From Pseudoxanthomonas sp. (GTDB lineage: Bacteria; Pseudomonadota; Gammaproteobacteria; Xanthomonadales; Xanthomonadaceae): DNA of 64,000 nt. The notes under the pieces are model-generated. The model saw nothing but the letters and a program-made list of their open reading frames with translations. It did not search any database and had not been told where the DNA came from. Both the position numbers and the translations under genes were made by a program. The first letter of the stretch is position 1; every line of letters begins with the position of its first letter. The stretch is from assembly GCF_027498035.1 (NCBI RefSeq), contig NZ_CP114978.1, forward strand, positions 1,798,001-1,862,000, in the 5' to 3' direction. Of the stretch, positions 1 through 8,709 are shown one piece after another.

Positions 1-1
1 C

Positions 2-622
2 GTGGCGCTGTCCAGGGCGCTGGACGGGCAGCCGTCCGTGGCCGCCGGCGAGCCGATCCCCGCCGCAGATGCACAACGCCAGGACTGCACGCGCGTGCGC
101 GGCGCCCTGAGCGAAGCCATCCGCGCCGACCGGGAGTTCGCCGCCCCTGCAGCGGTACAGGACCTGCCCGCGCCTCCCGACAGCATCGCCATGCCGGCCG
201 AAGCCGACTTCAGCCGGCTGCGCCGCCGCTACCTGGACCACCAACGCGCGATGCAGGCCGCCACCGGCCGGCTGCGCGGCCAGCTGCGCGACATGCTCGC
301 GCGGCAATCGGAACAGCAGGCCCGCCTGGCCGAGGTCGATGCGGTCATGGAGCTAACCCTGAGCGCGCGCGAGCAGACCCTGCTGGCCACGGTGCCGAAC
401 CTGTTGAACGCGCATTTCGAACGCCTGCGCGACGCCGCGCAGCAGGCTTTCACCGCTTCCGACGAAACCCCTGACGTCCCTGCCGCAGCCTCTGGCGCCT
501 GGCTGGCCGTCGTCCGCAACGACATGCAGCGCCTCTTGCTGGCCGAACTGGATGTGCGTTTCCAACCCATCGAAGCGCTGCTGGCAGCGCTTCGCCCCCA
601 ATCCCCGGGATCCCATGTCTAG
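2..622 (+). CDS. DUF3348 family protein, 5' end cut by window
   Basis: This is the C-terminal ~206 residues of a DUF3348-type protein. Reading is open from the first base, and the leading VALSRALDG aligns with an internal stretch of the family as I recall it, so the true start is upstream. The sequence is charged and alanine/arginine rich, with helical heptad-like segments and no signal peptide or membrane span. In Xanthomonadaceae this family precedes DUF802, OmpA-like and DUF2894 genes, and that order holds here. Its TAG stop overlaps the next start by 8 bp, so the four genes look translationally coupled. No biochemical function is known to me. A cytoplasmic accessory role for the membrane complex encoded downstream is an inference. 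Confidence 0.75.
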   Translation: MALSRALDGQPSVAAGEPIPAADAQRQDCTRVRGALSEAIRADREFAAPAAVQDLPAPPDSIAMPAEADFSRLRRRYLDHQRAMQAATGRLRGQLRDMLARQSEQQARLAEVDAVMELTLSAREQTLLATVPNLLNAHFERLRDAAQQAFTASDETPDVPAAASGAWLAVVRNDMQRLLLAELDVRFQPIEALLAALRPQSPGSHV

Positions 623-3017
623 AAACATCCTCAATGCCGCCGTGTTCCTGGCCGGCCTGCTCGCCGTGTGCTGGATCGGCGTGGGCTACATCGGCTCCAA
701 TCCGCTGGGCGCGGTAGTCGCGCTGGTGATCGGCGCCTGCTACGTGGCCGGCGCGCTGGAACTGCACCGCTACTGCCAGGCCACCGCCACGCTGGTCGCC
801 GCGGTCGCCGATGCCGATGCCGCCAAGACCAGCCTGGGCACCTGGCTCGACCGCCTGCACCCGGGCCTGCGCAACGCCGTGCGCCTGCGCGTGGAAGGCC
901 AGCGCGTGGCCCTGCCGGCACCGTCGATGACACCGTATCTGGTCGGCCTGCTGGTGCTGCTGGGCATGCTGGGCACCCTGCTCGGCATGATGGCCACCCT
1001 GCGCGGCACCGGCCTGGCGCTGGAAAGCGCGACCGACCTGCAGGCCATCCGCGGTTCGCTGGCCGCACCGGTCAAGGGACTCGCATTCGCCTTCGGCACC
1101 TCGATTGCCGGTGTCGCAACCTCGGCGATGCTGGGCCTGCTGTCGGCGCTGTGCCGACGCGAACGGCTGCAGGCCGTGCAGCAGCTGGATGCACGCATTT
1201 CGACCACGCTGCACAGCTACTCGCACGCCTACCAGCGCGAGGAAGCCTTCAAGCTGCAGCAGCGCCAGGCCGAACTGATGCCCGCCCTGGTCGACCGCCT
1301 GCAGGCCATGGTCGCCACCCTGGAACAGCAGAACCTGGCCGCCAACGAACGCCTGCAGGCCAGCCAGGCCGAATTCCACACCCGCACCGAAACGGTTTAC
1401 ACGCGCCTGGCGTCGTCGGTCGAGCAGTCGATGAAAGCCGGTGTGGCCGAAAGCGCCGCCGCCATCTACACCGCGCTGCAGCCGGTCATGGACAGCACGC
1501 TGGCCGGCCTGGCGCGCGAAACCGCCGCGATGCACCAGACCGTGACCCACGCGGTCGACCAGCAGCTCGCGGGCCTGTCGACCGGCTTCGTCGCAGCGAC
1601 CGCCGCAGCCAGCGAAAGCTGGCAGACGGCACTGGCCACGCAACAGCACGCCAACGAAACGATGGCCGGCGATCTGCGCGGCGCGCTGGACGCCTTCGGC
1701 GGCAGCTTCGAGCAGCGCTCGGCCACGCTGGTGGACCACGTCGCCACGCGCCTGGATGCCACCGCCGAACGCTGGAGCAGCGCGCAGGCCGGTCAGCAGC
1801 AGGCCAACGAAGCCCTGGCAACCGATCTGCGCGACACGCTCGCCGCCTTCACTGGCGCGTTCGAACAACGCTCGACCGCGCTGGTGGATGGCGTCGCAAC
1901 CCGCATGGATGCCACCCACGCACGCTGGAGCGAAGCCCAGGCCGACCACCAGCGCGTCAACGCGGCGCAGGCATCCGACCTGCGCGAAGCGCTGGTCGCG
2001 TTCGGCCAGACATTCGAACAGCGTTCGGCCGCGCTGGTGGACAGCGTCGCCACGCGCCTGGACGCCAACGCGGACACCACCGCCAACGCTTGGAACGATG
2101 CACTGTCACGGCAGCAAGCGGGCAACGACGCACTCGCCGCGCGCAACCAGCAGGCGCTGGACGCCGCCGCGGCCACGTTCGAAACCCACGCCGCTGCGCT
2201 GGTCGGCAAGATGCAGCAGTCGCATGAGGCCCTGCAAGCCGCGCTGGAAGCGCGCGACGTGCAGCGCCTGCAGGCCTGGACCCTTTCGCTGGAAAGCATG
2301 ACCGGCACCCTGCGCGACCACTGGGAAGCCAGCGGTGCGCGCGTGGCCCAGCGCCAGCAGGACATCTGCGACACGCTCGCCACCACCGCCGGCGAAATCA
2401 CCACGCGGGCCCAGGCCCACGCCCGCGACACCATCGCCGAGATCTCGCGCCTGGTGCAGGTCGCTTCCGAAGCACCCAAGGCCGCGGCCGATGTCGTGGC
2501 CGAGCTGCGCCAGAAGCTCTCCGACAGCATGGTCCGCGACACCGCCATGCTCGACGAACGCAGCCGCCTGCTGGCGACGCTGGAAACGCTGCTGGACGCG
2601 GTCAACCACGCCTCCACCGAGCAACGCACTGCGGTCGATGCGCTGGTCACCACCTCGGCCGATCTGCTCGACCGCGTCGGCACGCGCTTCACCGAACACC
2701 TGCAGGCCGAGACCGGCAAGCTGGGCGCGGTCGCCGACCAGGTCACCGGCAGCGCGGTCGAAGTGGCCAGCCTGGGCGATGCCTTCGGCGCGGCCGTGCA
2801 GTCGTTCGGCGAAGCCAACACCAGCCTGGTCGAACGCCTGCAGGGCATCGAAGGCGCGCTCGACAAGTCGCTGGCGCGCAGCGACGAACAGCTGGCGTAC
2901 TACGTCGCCCAGGCGCGTGAAGTCATCGACCTGAGCATGCTCTCGCAGAAGCAGATCATCGAGGAACTGCAACTGCTGGCAGGCCGCCAGGCCGCCGCCG
3001 GGGCCGCTGCGGCATGA
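615..3017 (+). CDS. DUF802 protein: MotA/ExbB-like membrane stator with long coiled tail
   Basis: An 800-residue protein. The ATG at 615 is chosen because it overlaps the previous stop and begins with a membrane segment. Four hydrophobic segments are visible at roughly residues 6-24, 31-50, 107-128 and 153-180. The third carries GMLGTLLGM (117-125), the GLxGTxxGM signature of the ExbB/TolQ/MotA family, and the fourth is preceded by the family's small-residue-rich helix. From about residue 185 to the end the protein is an alanine-rich coiled coil with ~50-residue repeats (EQRSAxLVDxVATRxDA recurs at least three times), the DUF802 region. The layout resembles ZorA of Zorya systems: four TM segments plus a long cytoplasmic tail. 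The MotB-like partner gene overlaps by 4 bp. The motor role is inferred. The DUF802 family assignment is from memory of the usual gene order. Confidence 0.75.
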   Translation: MSRNILNAAVFLAGLLAVCWIGVGYIGSNPLGAVVALVIGACYVAGALELHRYCQATATLVAAVADADAAKTSLGTWLDRLHPGLRNAVRLRVEGQRVALPAPSMTPYLVGLLVLLGMLGTLLGMMATLRGTGLALESATDLQAIRGSLAAPVKGLAFAFGTSIAGVATSAMLGLLSALCRRERLQAVQQLDARISTTLHSYSHAYQREEAFKLQQRQAELMPALVDRLQAMVATLEQQNLAANERLQASQAEFHTRTETVYTRLASSVEQSMKAGVAESAAAIYTALQPVMDSTLAGLARETAAMHQTVTHAVDQQLAGLSTGFVAATAAASESWQTALATQQHANETMAGDLRGALDAFGGSFEQRSATLVDHVATRLDATAERWSSAQAGQQQANEALATDLRDTLAAFTGAFEQRSTALVDGVATRMDATHARWSEAQADHQRVNAAQASDLREALVAFGQTFEQRSAALVDSVATRLDANADTTANAWNDALSRQQAGNDALAARNQQALDAAAATFETHAAALVGKMQQSHEALQAALEARDVQRLQAWTLSLESMTGTLRDHWEASGARVAQRQQDICDTLATTAGEITTRAQAHARDTIAEISRLVQVASEAPKAAADVVAELRQKLSDSMVRDTAMLDERSRLLATLETLLDAVNHASTEQRTAVDALVTTSADLLDRVGTRFTEHLQAETGKLGAVADQVTGSAVEVASLGDAFGAAVQSFGEANTSLVERLQGIEGALDKSLARSDEQLAYYVAQAREVIDLSMLSQKQIIEELQLLAGRQAAAGAAAA

Positions 3018-3658
3018 CCGACGAGATCGAGCTGGAGACCGACGCGGCCGCACCGGTCTGGGCGGTGTTCGGCGACCTGATGTCGGTGTTGCTGGGCGCG
3101 TTCGTGCTGATCCTGGTCGGCGTGATCGGCGTGCAGCTGCAGCTGTCCCACAAGCTGGACGAAGCGGTCAGGCAACAGCAGTTGGAAGCGCAGCGCCGAA
3201 AGACCCTTGAGCAGGCGCTGGCCGGTCCACTGGCCGCCGGACGGGTGACCCTGGTCGATGGCCGCATCGGCATCAACGGCAGCGTGCTGTTCGCGCTCAA
3301 CTCCGACCAGCTGCAACCCGAGGGTCGCGAGGTACTCAAGAGCCTGGCCGGCCCGCTGGCCGCGTACCTGAAATCGCGCGACGAAATGCTGATGGTCAGC
3401 GGCTTCACCGACGACCGCCAGGTAAGCACCGGCAACCGCCAGTTCGCCGACAACTGGGAACTGTCTGCGCAGCGCGCGTTGACCGTGACCCGCGGCCTGA
3501 TCGCCGAAGGCGTGCCGGTCGACGCGGTGTTCGCCGCCGCGTTCGGCGCCGGCCAGCCGGTCAGCGCCAACCGTGATGAAGCCGGGCGCGCGAAGAACCG
3601 TCGCGTGGAAATGTCGCCGGTGCCCAAGCGCGCCGAGCCCACTGCCGATGCGCGCTGA
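3014..3658 (+). CDS. OmpA/MotB-like inner membrane protein
   Basis: A 214-residue protein with one N-terminal membrane helix (about residues 15-42) and a C-terminal OmpA-like peptidoglycan-binding domain (about 88-205, ending in the conserved NRRVEM). The helix starts FGDLMSVLLGAFVLI, placing an aspartate (D21) at the membrane entrance exactly as in MotB/ZorB proteins, where that Asp carries protons or sodium. There is no cleavable signal peptide, so it is inner-membrane anchored with the OmpA domain in the periplasm. The ATG overlaps the DUF802 stop by 4 bp. With the upstream protein it forms a plausible A5B2-type ion-driven unit. Alternatively it could be a passive wall anchor. Confidence 0.8.
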   Translation: MTDEIELETDAAAPVWAVFGDLMSVLLGAFVLILVGVIGVQLQLSHKLDEAVRQQQLEAQRRKTLEQALAGPLAAGRVTLVDGRIGINGSVLFALNSDQLQPEGREVLKSLAGPLAAYLKSRDEMLMVSGFTDDRQVSTGNRQFADNWELSAQRALTVTRGLIAEGVPVDAVFAAAFGAGQPVSANRDEAGRAKNRRVEMSPVPKRAEPTADAR

Positions 3659-4313
3659 CGCCTGCACCGCACGCACGACGCTGGAGGCCTGGCGCGTACA
3701 AGGCGCCGACCGCCTGGACCCGCTGCGGTTTCATTTCATGGATGCGCTGGAACGTCGTGCCGCCGGCCACGCTGGCGACGTGCGACGCCAGCTGGATGAC
3801 AGACTGTCCGGGCTGCTGCAGGCCTATGCCGACGATCTGGCCAGCGCGCCGGGCCACGCCACGGATATCGCCGATGCCGCCACGCGGGAATTCCCTGCGC
3901 GCGGCCCCCTGGCCGAGCTGCTGGATCGCCTTTCCGGCGATGCGGCGATGCTGGGCAACGCCGTGACCTCGATCAGCGCCACACCGCAGCCGGCCGCGTT
4001 TCCGGAACTGCCGGCGCTGGAATCCTTCCGCAGCACCTGGAGCAAGATCCGCAGCGACAGCCAGCTGCGGCAATCACTGCAGCAGCTGCCCGAGGACGCC
4101 GGCCCGCTCAATTCCGGCGTACTGGTCCACCGCGCCATCGCGCTGATGCGCGATGTGGCGCCGGGCTACCTGCAGCATTTCCTGTCCTATGTCGACAGCC
4201 TGTCCGGCCTGGAGCAGCTGCAACAACTCGGCGCACTACCCGTGCAGGAAGCGCCGATGACCGAAGCGGCCGCCAAGCGTGCGCGCAGGAAACCCCGCAA
4301 GCCGCGCGGATGA
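3648..4313 (+). CDS. DUF2894 family protein
   Basis: A 221-residue soluble protein starting at an ATG that overlaps the preceding stop by 11 bp. It is helical and ends in a strongly basic tail (KRARRKPRKPRG) that could bind nucleic acid or membrane. The central part (ESFRSTWSKIRSDSQLRQSL) is the segment I associate with DUF2894, always the last gene of the DUF3348-DUF802-OmpA set. No enzymatic motif is visible. Function unknown. Confidence 0.7.
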   Translation: MRADACTARTTLEAWRVQGADRLDPLRFHFMDALERRAAGHAGDVRRQLDDRLSGLLQAYADDLASAPGHATDIADAATREFPARGPLAELLDRLSGDAAMLGNAVTSISATPQPAAFPELPALESFRSTWSKIRSDSQLRQSLQQLPEDAGPLNSGVLVHRAIALMRDVAPGYLQHFLSYVDSLSGLEQLQQLGALPVQEAPMTEAAAKRARRKPRKPRG

Positions 4314-4329
4314 CGGGCCTGCACCCGCC

Positions 4330-4889
4330 CTACGGCCGCCAGTTCGCGTTGCGCTCCCAGAACGCCACGCTGCGCCGGTAAGCCTCGCGATCCAGCGATA
4401 CGCCGGAGCCGCCCTCCTCCACACCCAGGGCATTACGCAGCATGGTGATCGGCGCGCCATCGGCACCTCGTCCGGCTCGGCGGTGTAGATGCAGCCGACG
4501 ATGCCCCAGTCGGCCTCGATCGGCGAACCTTCCCGGGCCAGCTGCTCGCGGCTGTAGAGGATCACCACGAAGTACGCCGCCACCGGCGGCTCCACGCCTT
4601 CGAACCAGCGCACCAGCACGGGCAGCTCGGCCGCGTTGCGCGCCTCGTAGCCCGAGCGCAGCTGGTGCCGGTTGTCATCAGTGACCGGCACGGTCAGGCA
4701 GCGGGTCGAGGTCCAGTTGCGGTGCACGTGCAGCTTGCAGAACGGCGCGTAGCCATCCAGCACTTTCAGCGGCGCTTCTGCGTTGAGGCGATCCTGGAAC
4801 TGCTGCGGGGTGCAGTCCTGGATGGCGTTGCCGCGCCCGCCACGGGGAAACAGGCGGGGGCGGGCGAATTCGGTCAGGACGATGGACAT
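4330..4889 (-). pseudogene. DUF3228 family protein, frameshifted near the 3' end
   Basis: Reading starts at the ATG at 4889 (MSIVLTEFARPRLFPRGG) and matches a DUF3228-type protein of about 185 residues up to EPDEVPMA. There the sequence GGCGCGCCGATC holds two extra bases compared with the expected PMAPITM reading. Past that point the other frame continues convincingly (MLRNALGVEEGGSG, then SVAFWERNANWRP) to a TAG at 4330-4332. Corrected length is 185 residues. The extra GC/CG lies in a GCGCGCC run at about 4452-4458, so this is either a recent mutation or a sequencing error. The family has no assigned function. The gene is convergent with the DUF2894 gene, 16 bp away. Confidence 0.7.
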
Positions 4890-4948
4890 GGGATGCGGCG
4901 GCAGAACGGCGGCATAGCCTAACGGGCCGCGGGACCCGAATCCATGCA

Positions 4949-4967
4949 TTCATCGCGATGAAGCGAT
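4949..4967. promoter_or_regulatory. Nested palindromes upstream of metF, candidate operator
   Basis: TTCATCGCGATGAA (4949-4962) is a perfect 14-bp palindrome, and ATCGC-N6-GCGAT (4952-4967) overlaps it. They lie 34-52 bp before the metF ATG in the only AT-rich patch of this intergenic region, next to GATATTATTC. The position suits an operator for a methionine-pathway regulator (MetR, SahR or MetJ type), but I cannot match it to a specific consensus. Confidence 0.35.
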
Positions 4968-5000
4968 ATTATTCACCACCCTTCACCGACGCGACCCGCG

Positions 5001-5831
5001 ATGATCCCCGTCAGCTTTGAGTTCTACCCGCCCAAGACCGACGACCAGCGCGCCCAGCTGGACCGCACCGCCGACAGGCTGAAGAAATACGCGCCGGATT
5101 ATGTGTCGTGCACTTTCGGCGCGGGTGGCTCGACCCTGAGCTACACCTCCGAGACAGTGCGCCACCTCAAGCAGCACCATCGCTTCGACGCCGCGCCGCA
5201 CCTGTCCTGCGTGGGCGGCAACCGCGAGGAAATCCGCGAGCTGCTCAAGCTGTACCGCGCGATCGGCTGCAAGCGCATCGTCGCGCTGCGCGGCGACCTG
5301 CCCTCGGGCATGGGCCACGCCGGCGACTTGCGCTACGCCTCGGACCTGATCGCCTTCATCCGCGCCGAACATGGCGATGCCTTCCACCTGGAAGTCGGCG
5401 CATATCCAGAAACCCATCCGCAGGCCAACGACGCGCTGGCCGACCTGAGGCACTTCAAGACCAAGGTCGATGCCGGCGCCGACGCGGCCATCACCCAGTA
5501 CTTCTACAACGCCGATGCGTATTTCAGCTTCGTCGACGCGGTGCGCAAGCTGGGCGTGGAGATCCCGATCATTCCCGGGATCATGCCGATCTCCAATTTC
5601 AGCCAGCTGCGCCGGTTTTCCGAGCAGTGCGGCGCGGAAATCCCGCGCTGGATCGGCAAGCGCATGGCCGCCTATGGCGATGATGCCGAATCGGTGCGCG
5701 ACTTCGGCGCCGACGTGGTTGCCGAGCTCTGCGAGCGCCTGATCGCCAGCGGCGTGCCGGGCCTGCACTTCTACACGCTCAACCTGGCCAAGCCGAGCCA
5801 GCTGGTGCTCAAGCGCCTGGGCCGCGGCTGA
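5001..5831 (+). CDS. metF: 5,10-methylenetetrahydrofolate reductase
   Basis: A 276-residue FAD-dependent reductase that converts 5,10-methylene-THF to 5-methyl-THF, the methyl donor for methionine synthesis. It is a full-length TIM barrel of the MetF family. Visible signatures are SFEFYPPKT at the N-terminus (active-site Glu), CTFGAGGS, ALRGDLP, EVGAYPETHP, the FKTKVDAGADAAITQYFYN strand for folate/flavin binding, and PGIMPISN. The start at 5001 is the family's usual beginning (MIPVSFEF). It stands alone between a divergent DUF3228 gene and a small exported-protein gene. No ahcY or SAH riboswitch is visible directly upstream. Confidence 0.95.
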   Translation: MIPVSFEFYPPKTDDQRAQLDRTADRLKKYAPDYVSCTFGAGGSTLSYTSETVRHLKQHHRFDAAPHLSCVGGNREEIRELLKLYRAIGCKRIVALRGDLPSGMGHAGDLRYASDLIAFIRAEHGDAFHLEVGAYPETHPQANDALADLRHFKTKVDAGADAAITQYFYNADAYFSFVDAVRKLGVEIPIIPGIMPISNFSQLRRFSEQCGAEIPRWIGKRMAAYGDDAESVRDFGADVVAELCERLIASGVPGLHFYTLNLAKPSQLVLKRLGRG

Positions 5832-5883
5832 CGCAAGTCCCGACACGGGCGATCGGCCACATTCGGTTAGGCTGCGCGCTGCG

Positions 5884-6498
5884 ATGCGCGCGCCTGCCCT
5901 GTTCCCCCTGCTGATGATCACCATGACGGCCGCGCTGGCTGCGTCGGCGTGGCTGCAGCCGGCGACGGCGCAGACCGTGCAGCGCTGCACCGATGCATCC
6001 GGTGCCAGCGTCTTCACCGATCGTCGCTGCGAAGACGTCGGTGCAGCCAGCCGCGTGATCCGCCCCCCGGTCAGCGCCTCCGGCCAGCCGGTTGCGCCAC
6101 GCAACCTGGGCTGCCCGCGCCGGCTCAGCGACCTGGTCCAGCAGATCACCGGCGCGATCGACGCGCATGACGCCAACCGGCTCGCCTCGCTGTACCAGTG
6201 GGGCGGGATTTCCGACGCTTCGGCCAATCGCCTGCTGGACAAGATGGAAACCATCGTGCGCAGGCCGCTGGTGGACATCGCGCCGATCTTCCCGGCCGTC
6301 GAGCCCACGCCCGTCGTCGATGCCGAAGGCAATGTCGTCGATGCCAATGCCGACGGCTACTACCCGCAGCTCGCACCACAGCAGAAGCGCCGACCGGTTG
6401 GCCTGCGCCTGCAGCAGGGCCTGGCCAACACCAGCACGCCATCGAGCACCGTGCTGGGCATCCGCCGCAGCGACGACTGCTTCTGGATCACGCTGTAA
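5884..6498 (+). CDS. Exported DUF4124-like protein
   Basis: A 204-residue protein with a clear Sec signal peptide (MRAPALFPLLMITM onward, probable cleavage after ATAQ near residue 30). It is followed by QRCTDASGASVFTDRRCED, the short two-cysteine motif of DUF4124-type periplasmic proteins. The rest has a helical region (DLVQQITGAIDAHDANRLAS) and a C-terminal extension ending DDCFWITL. It starts 52 bp after metF and may be cotranscribed. No function can be assigned. Confidence 0.65.
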   Translation: MRAPALFPLLMITMTAALAASAWLQPATAQTVQRCTDASGASVFTDRRCEDVGAASRVIRPPVSASGQPVAPRNLGCPRRLSDLVQQITGAIDAHDANRLASLYQWGGISDASANRLLDKMETIVRRPLVDIAPIFPAVEPTPVVDAEGNVVDANADGYYPQLAPQQKRRPVGLRLQQGLANTSTPSSTVLGIRRSDDCFWITL

Positions 6499-6512
6499 AG
6501 ATCACTGCGATA

Positions 6513-7883
6513 TCAGTCGGCCGGGCGGAACCGCAGCGTCGCAATCACACCGCGTTCGACACCCGGACGCACGTTGACCTGCCAGCCATACAGATCGCAC
6601 AGGCGGCTGACGATGGACAGGCCGATGCCGCCGCCCTGCGAATGCCCGGCATGGGTGCCGCGATAGCCACGGTTGAACAGCTTGGCCGCGTCTTCCTCGC
6701 TCAGGCCGGGGCCGGAGTCGATTACTTCCACCGCGTCGCCGAGCACCCGCACGACCACGGTGCCTTCCTGGGTGTACTTGACCGCATTGCCGACCAGGTT
6801 GCCCAGCGCCACCGACAGCGCTGCGTCGGGCGCGTCGATCACCAGGTCCTGGTTGCCTTCCTGGATCAGTTCCAGTGACTTGCCACCGATCTGTGCACGG
6901 TGCGAATCCAGCAGCTGGTCGGCGACCCGGGCCACGTTGCTGCTGCCCTGCCCGCGCTCGTTGCGCGAGAGCAGCAGCAGCGAACCGATCAGGTCGGTGC
7001 AGGCGGCCTCGGCGCGCTGGATGCGCAGCAGCCGTGCCTGGACTTTCGGCTCCAGGTTCGGCCGGCCCAGCAGCAGTTCGGTCGCACCACGGATCACTGC
7101 CAGCGGCGTGCGCAGCTCGTGGCTGACGTCGGCGTTGAACTCGCGGTCGCGCTGGACCACCTCGGTCAGGCGGTTGGAATAATCGTCCAGCGCACGCGCC
7201 AGTTCGCCCACTTCGTCTTCCGGGAACAATGGCCCCAGCTGGGTCGGATTGCTGCTGCCGCGATACGCGCGCAGGCGCGTGGCCAGTTCCGACACCGGAC
7301 TCATCACCCGCGAGGCCGACCACCAGCCGACGATCAACGACAGCAGGGTGAACAGCGCCACCGTGCCCCACAGCGTGCGCTTGAACTGCACTTCGCCCAG
7401 CGCGACCTGGCCCATGTCGTAGGTCAGGTAGAACCAGGCGGTGGGGGTCTTGCGCACACCGATGCGGAACGAGAACGGATCACCGTTCTCGTCCGTGCCG
7501 GAGATGGTGTGGATGCCGTCCTTGAGCTGGTACCAATCCGGCTTTTCCTGGGCCAGCCGCGGCAGCTTGTCCGCCGGGTACAGATAGCCCTTCATCTGCT
7601 GCACCGGTGCCGAGGTATTGGTGCCCCCGCTGACCACGAACCGCCGCCAGGATTCCTCCAGGTTGCGGTTCATCACGTCTTCGACCAGCTGGTTTTCCAC
7701 GCGCTGGCGCGCCAGCACCGCCGCATAGGCGAACAGCACCGTCAGGCAGAAGCCCAACAGCACGAACGACCAGACGATGCGGGTGCGAAGGCGGCGGCGG
7801 AATTTTCGGGCACGCGCGGCACCGGGCCGCGCGGCCGTGCCGGGATCAGGCTTCGGGGGCGGCGATGCGGTAGCCGATGCCAT
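6513..7883 (-). CDS. colS: Sensor histidine kinase, ColS/VgrS-like
   Basis: A 456-residue membrane kinase. The start at 7883 (MASATASPPP) overlaps the response-regulator gene by 38 bp. The order is: basic N-terminus, TM helix (IVWSFVLLGFCLTVLFAYAA), ~115-residue periplasmic sensor, second TM (TVALFTLLSLIVGWW), HAMP-like linker, H-box DVSHELRTPL, N-box NLVGNAVKYT, G1 DSGPGL and G2 GGGIGLSIV, so all catalytic motifs are intact. Pairing and similarity of the partner to ColR suggest the ColRS/VgrSR system that senses metals or envelope state in Xanthomonas and Pseudomonas. I did not find a clear ExxE metal motif in the sensor, so the ligand is open. Confidence 0.8.
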   Translation of the reverse strand: MASATASPPPKPDPGTAARPGAARARKFRRRLRTRIVWSFVLLGFCLTVLFAYAAVLARQRVENQLVEDVMNRNLEESWRRFVVSGGTNTSAPVQQMKGYLYPADKLPRLAQEKPDWYQLKDGIHTISGTDENGDPFSFRIGVRKTPTAWFYLTYDMGQVALGEVQFKRTLWGTVALFTLLSLIVGWWSASRVMSPVSELATRLRAYRGSSNPTQLGPLFPEDEVGELARALDDYSNRLTEVVQRDREFNADVSHELRTPLAVIRGATELLLGRPNLEPKVQARLLRIQRAEAACTDLIGSLLLLSRNERGQGSSNVARVADQLLDSHRAQIGGKSLELIQEGNQDLVIDAPDAALSVALGNLVGNAVKYTQEGTVVVRVLGDAVEVIDSGPGLSEEDAAKLFNRGYRGTHAGHSQGGGIGLSIVSRLCDLYGWQVNVRPGVERGVIATLRFRPAD

Positions 7884-8523
7884 GGCGGGTCTGGATGTAC
7901 AAGGTCTCGAAAGGCTTGTCGACCACGGCGCGCAGGCCATGGATGTGGACGCGCAGCGAATCGGAATCGGGCAGCTCTTCGCCCCACACGCGGGTTTCCA
8001 GTTCCTGGCGGGTGACCACCGCCGGCGAAGCTTCCATCAGCGACTGCAGGATCTTCAGCGCGGTCGGGTTGAGCTGCAGCAGCTTGCCGCCGCGGCGCAC
8101 TTCCAGCGTATCCAGGTTGTATTCCAGGTCGCCGACATCCAGCACGCGGGTCTGCACGCCCTTGCCGCGACGCGACAGTGCGTTGAGGCGCACTTCCACT
8201 TCCTGCAGGGCGAAGGGCTTGATCAGGTAGTCGTCGGCGCCCGAATCGAAGCCGGCCAGCTTGTTGTCCAGGCTGTCGCGGGCGGTGAGCATCAGCACCG
8301 GGGTCTGCTTGCGCGCTTCGTTGCGCAGCTTGCGGCAGACTTCCAGGCCGTCCATGCCGGGAAGGTTGAGGTCGAGCACGATGGCGTCGAAATCGTGGAC
8401 CACGGCCAGGTGCAGGCCGGTCACGCCGTCGGCGGCGAAATCCACGGTGTGGCCGCGGTCTTCCAGGTAATCACCCAGGTTGGCGGCGATGTCGCTGTTG
8501 TCTTCAATGACGAGAATGCGCAT
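7846..8523 (-). CDS. colR: OmpR-family response regulator, ColR/VgrR-like
   Basis: A 225-residue regulator. The receiver domain has acidic residues E7/D8, phosphoacceptor D51 (in VLDLNLPGMDG), the LTA switch region and YLIKPFA. The C-terminal winged helix ends ETLYIQTRHGIGYRI. It precedes and overlaps the kinase gene. Gene order, length and sequence (IEDNSDIAANLGDYL) resemble ColR. The ~186 bp between rimK and this start is the probable promoter region. The symbol is by recognition of the family, not by alignment. Confidence 0.85.
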   Translation of the reverse strand: MRILVIEDNSDIAANLGDYLEDRGHTVDFAADGVTGLHLAVVHDFDAIVLDLNLPGMDGLEVCRKLRNEARKQTPVLMLTARDSLDNKLAGFDSGADDYLIKPFALQEVEVRLNALSRRGKGVQTRVLDVGDLEYNLDTLEVRRGGKLLQLNPTALKILQSLMEASPAVVTRQELETRVWGEELPDSDSLRVHIHGLRAVVDKPFETLYIQTRHGIGYRIAAPEA

Positions 8524-8709
8524 GTCAGCAGGCCTCCTGGGAACGGATGGCCAGAAGCGGGAAGCCGCGGCGCATCGGGGAAATGAGGGTCATGGGATAC
8601 CTTGGTTTGTCTTCGCAGAGCGAGTGGCGGCGGCGCTTGGGGAACAGGGCTGGCCGCGTTCAGGTGGCCGATTCTGTCACACCGCCGGTAAGCTTCCCTG
8701 CATGCCCGT

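Noticed and set aside
615..4313. Calling the first operon a Zorya defence system
   Set aside because: No ZorC, ZorD helicase or ZorE nuclease is present. Only the stator-like pair is similar, so it is reported as a motor candidate instead.
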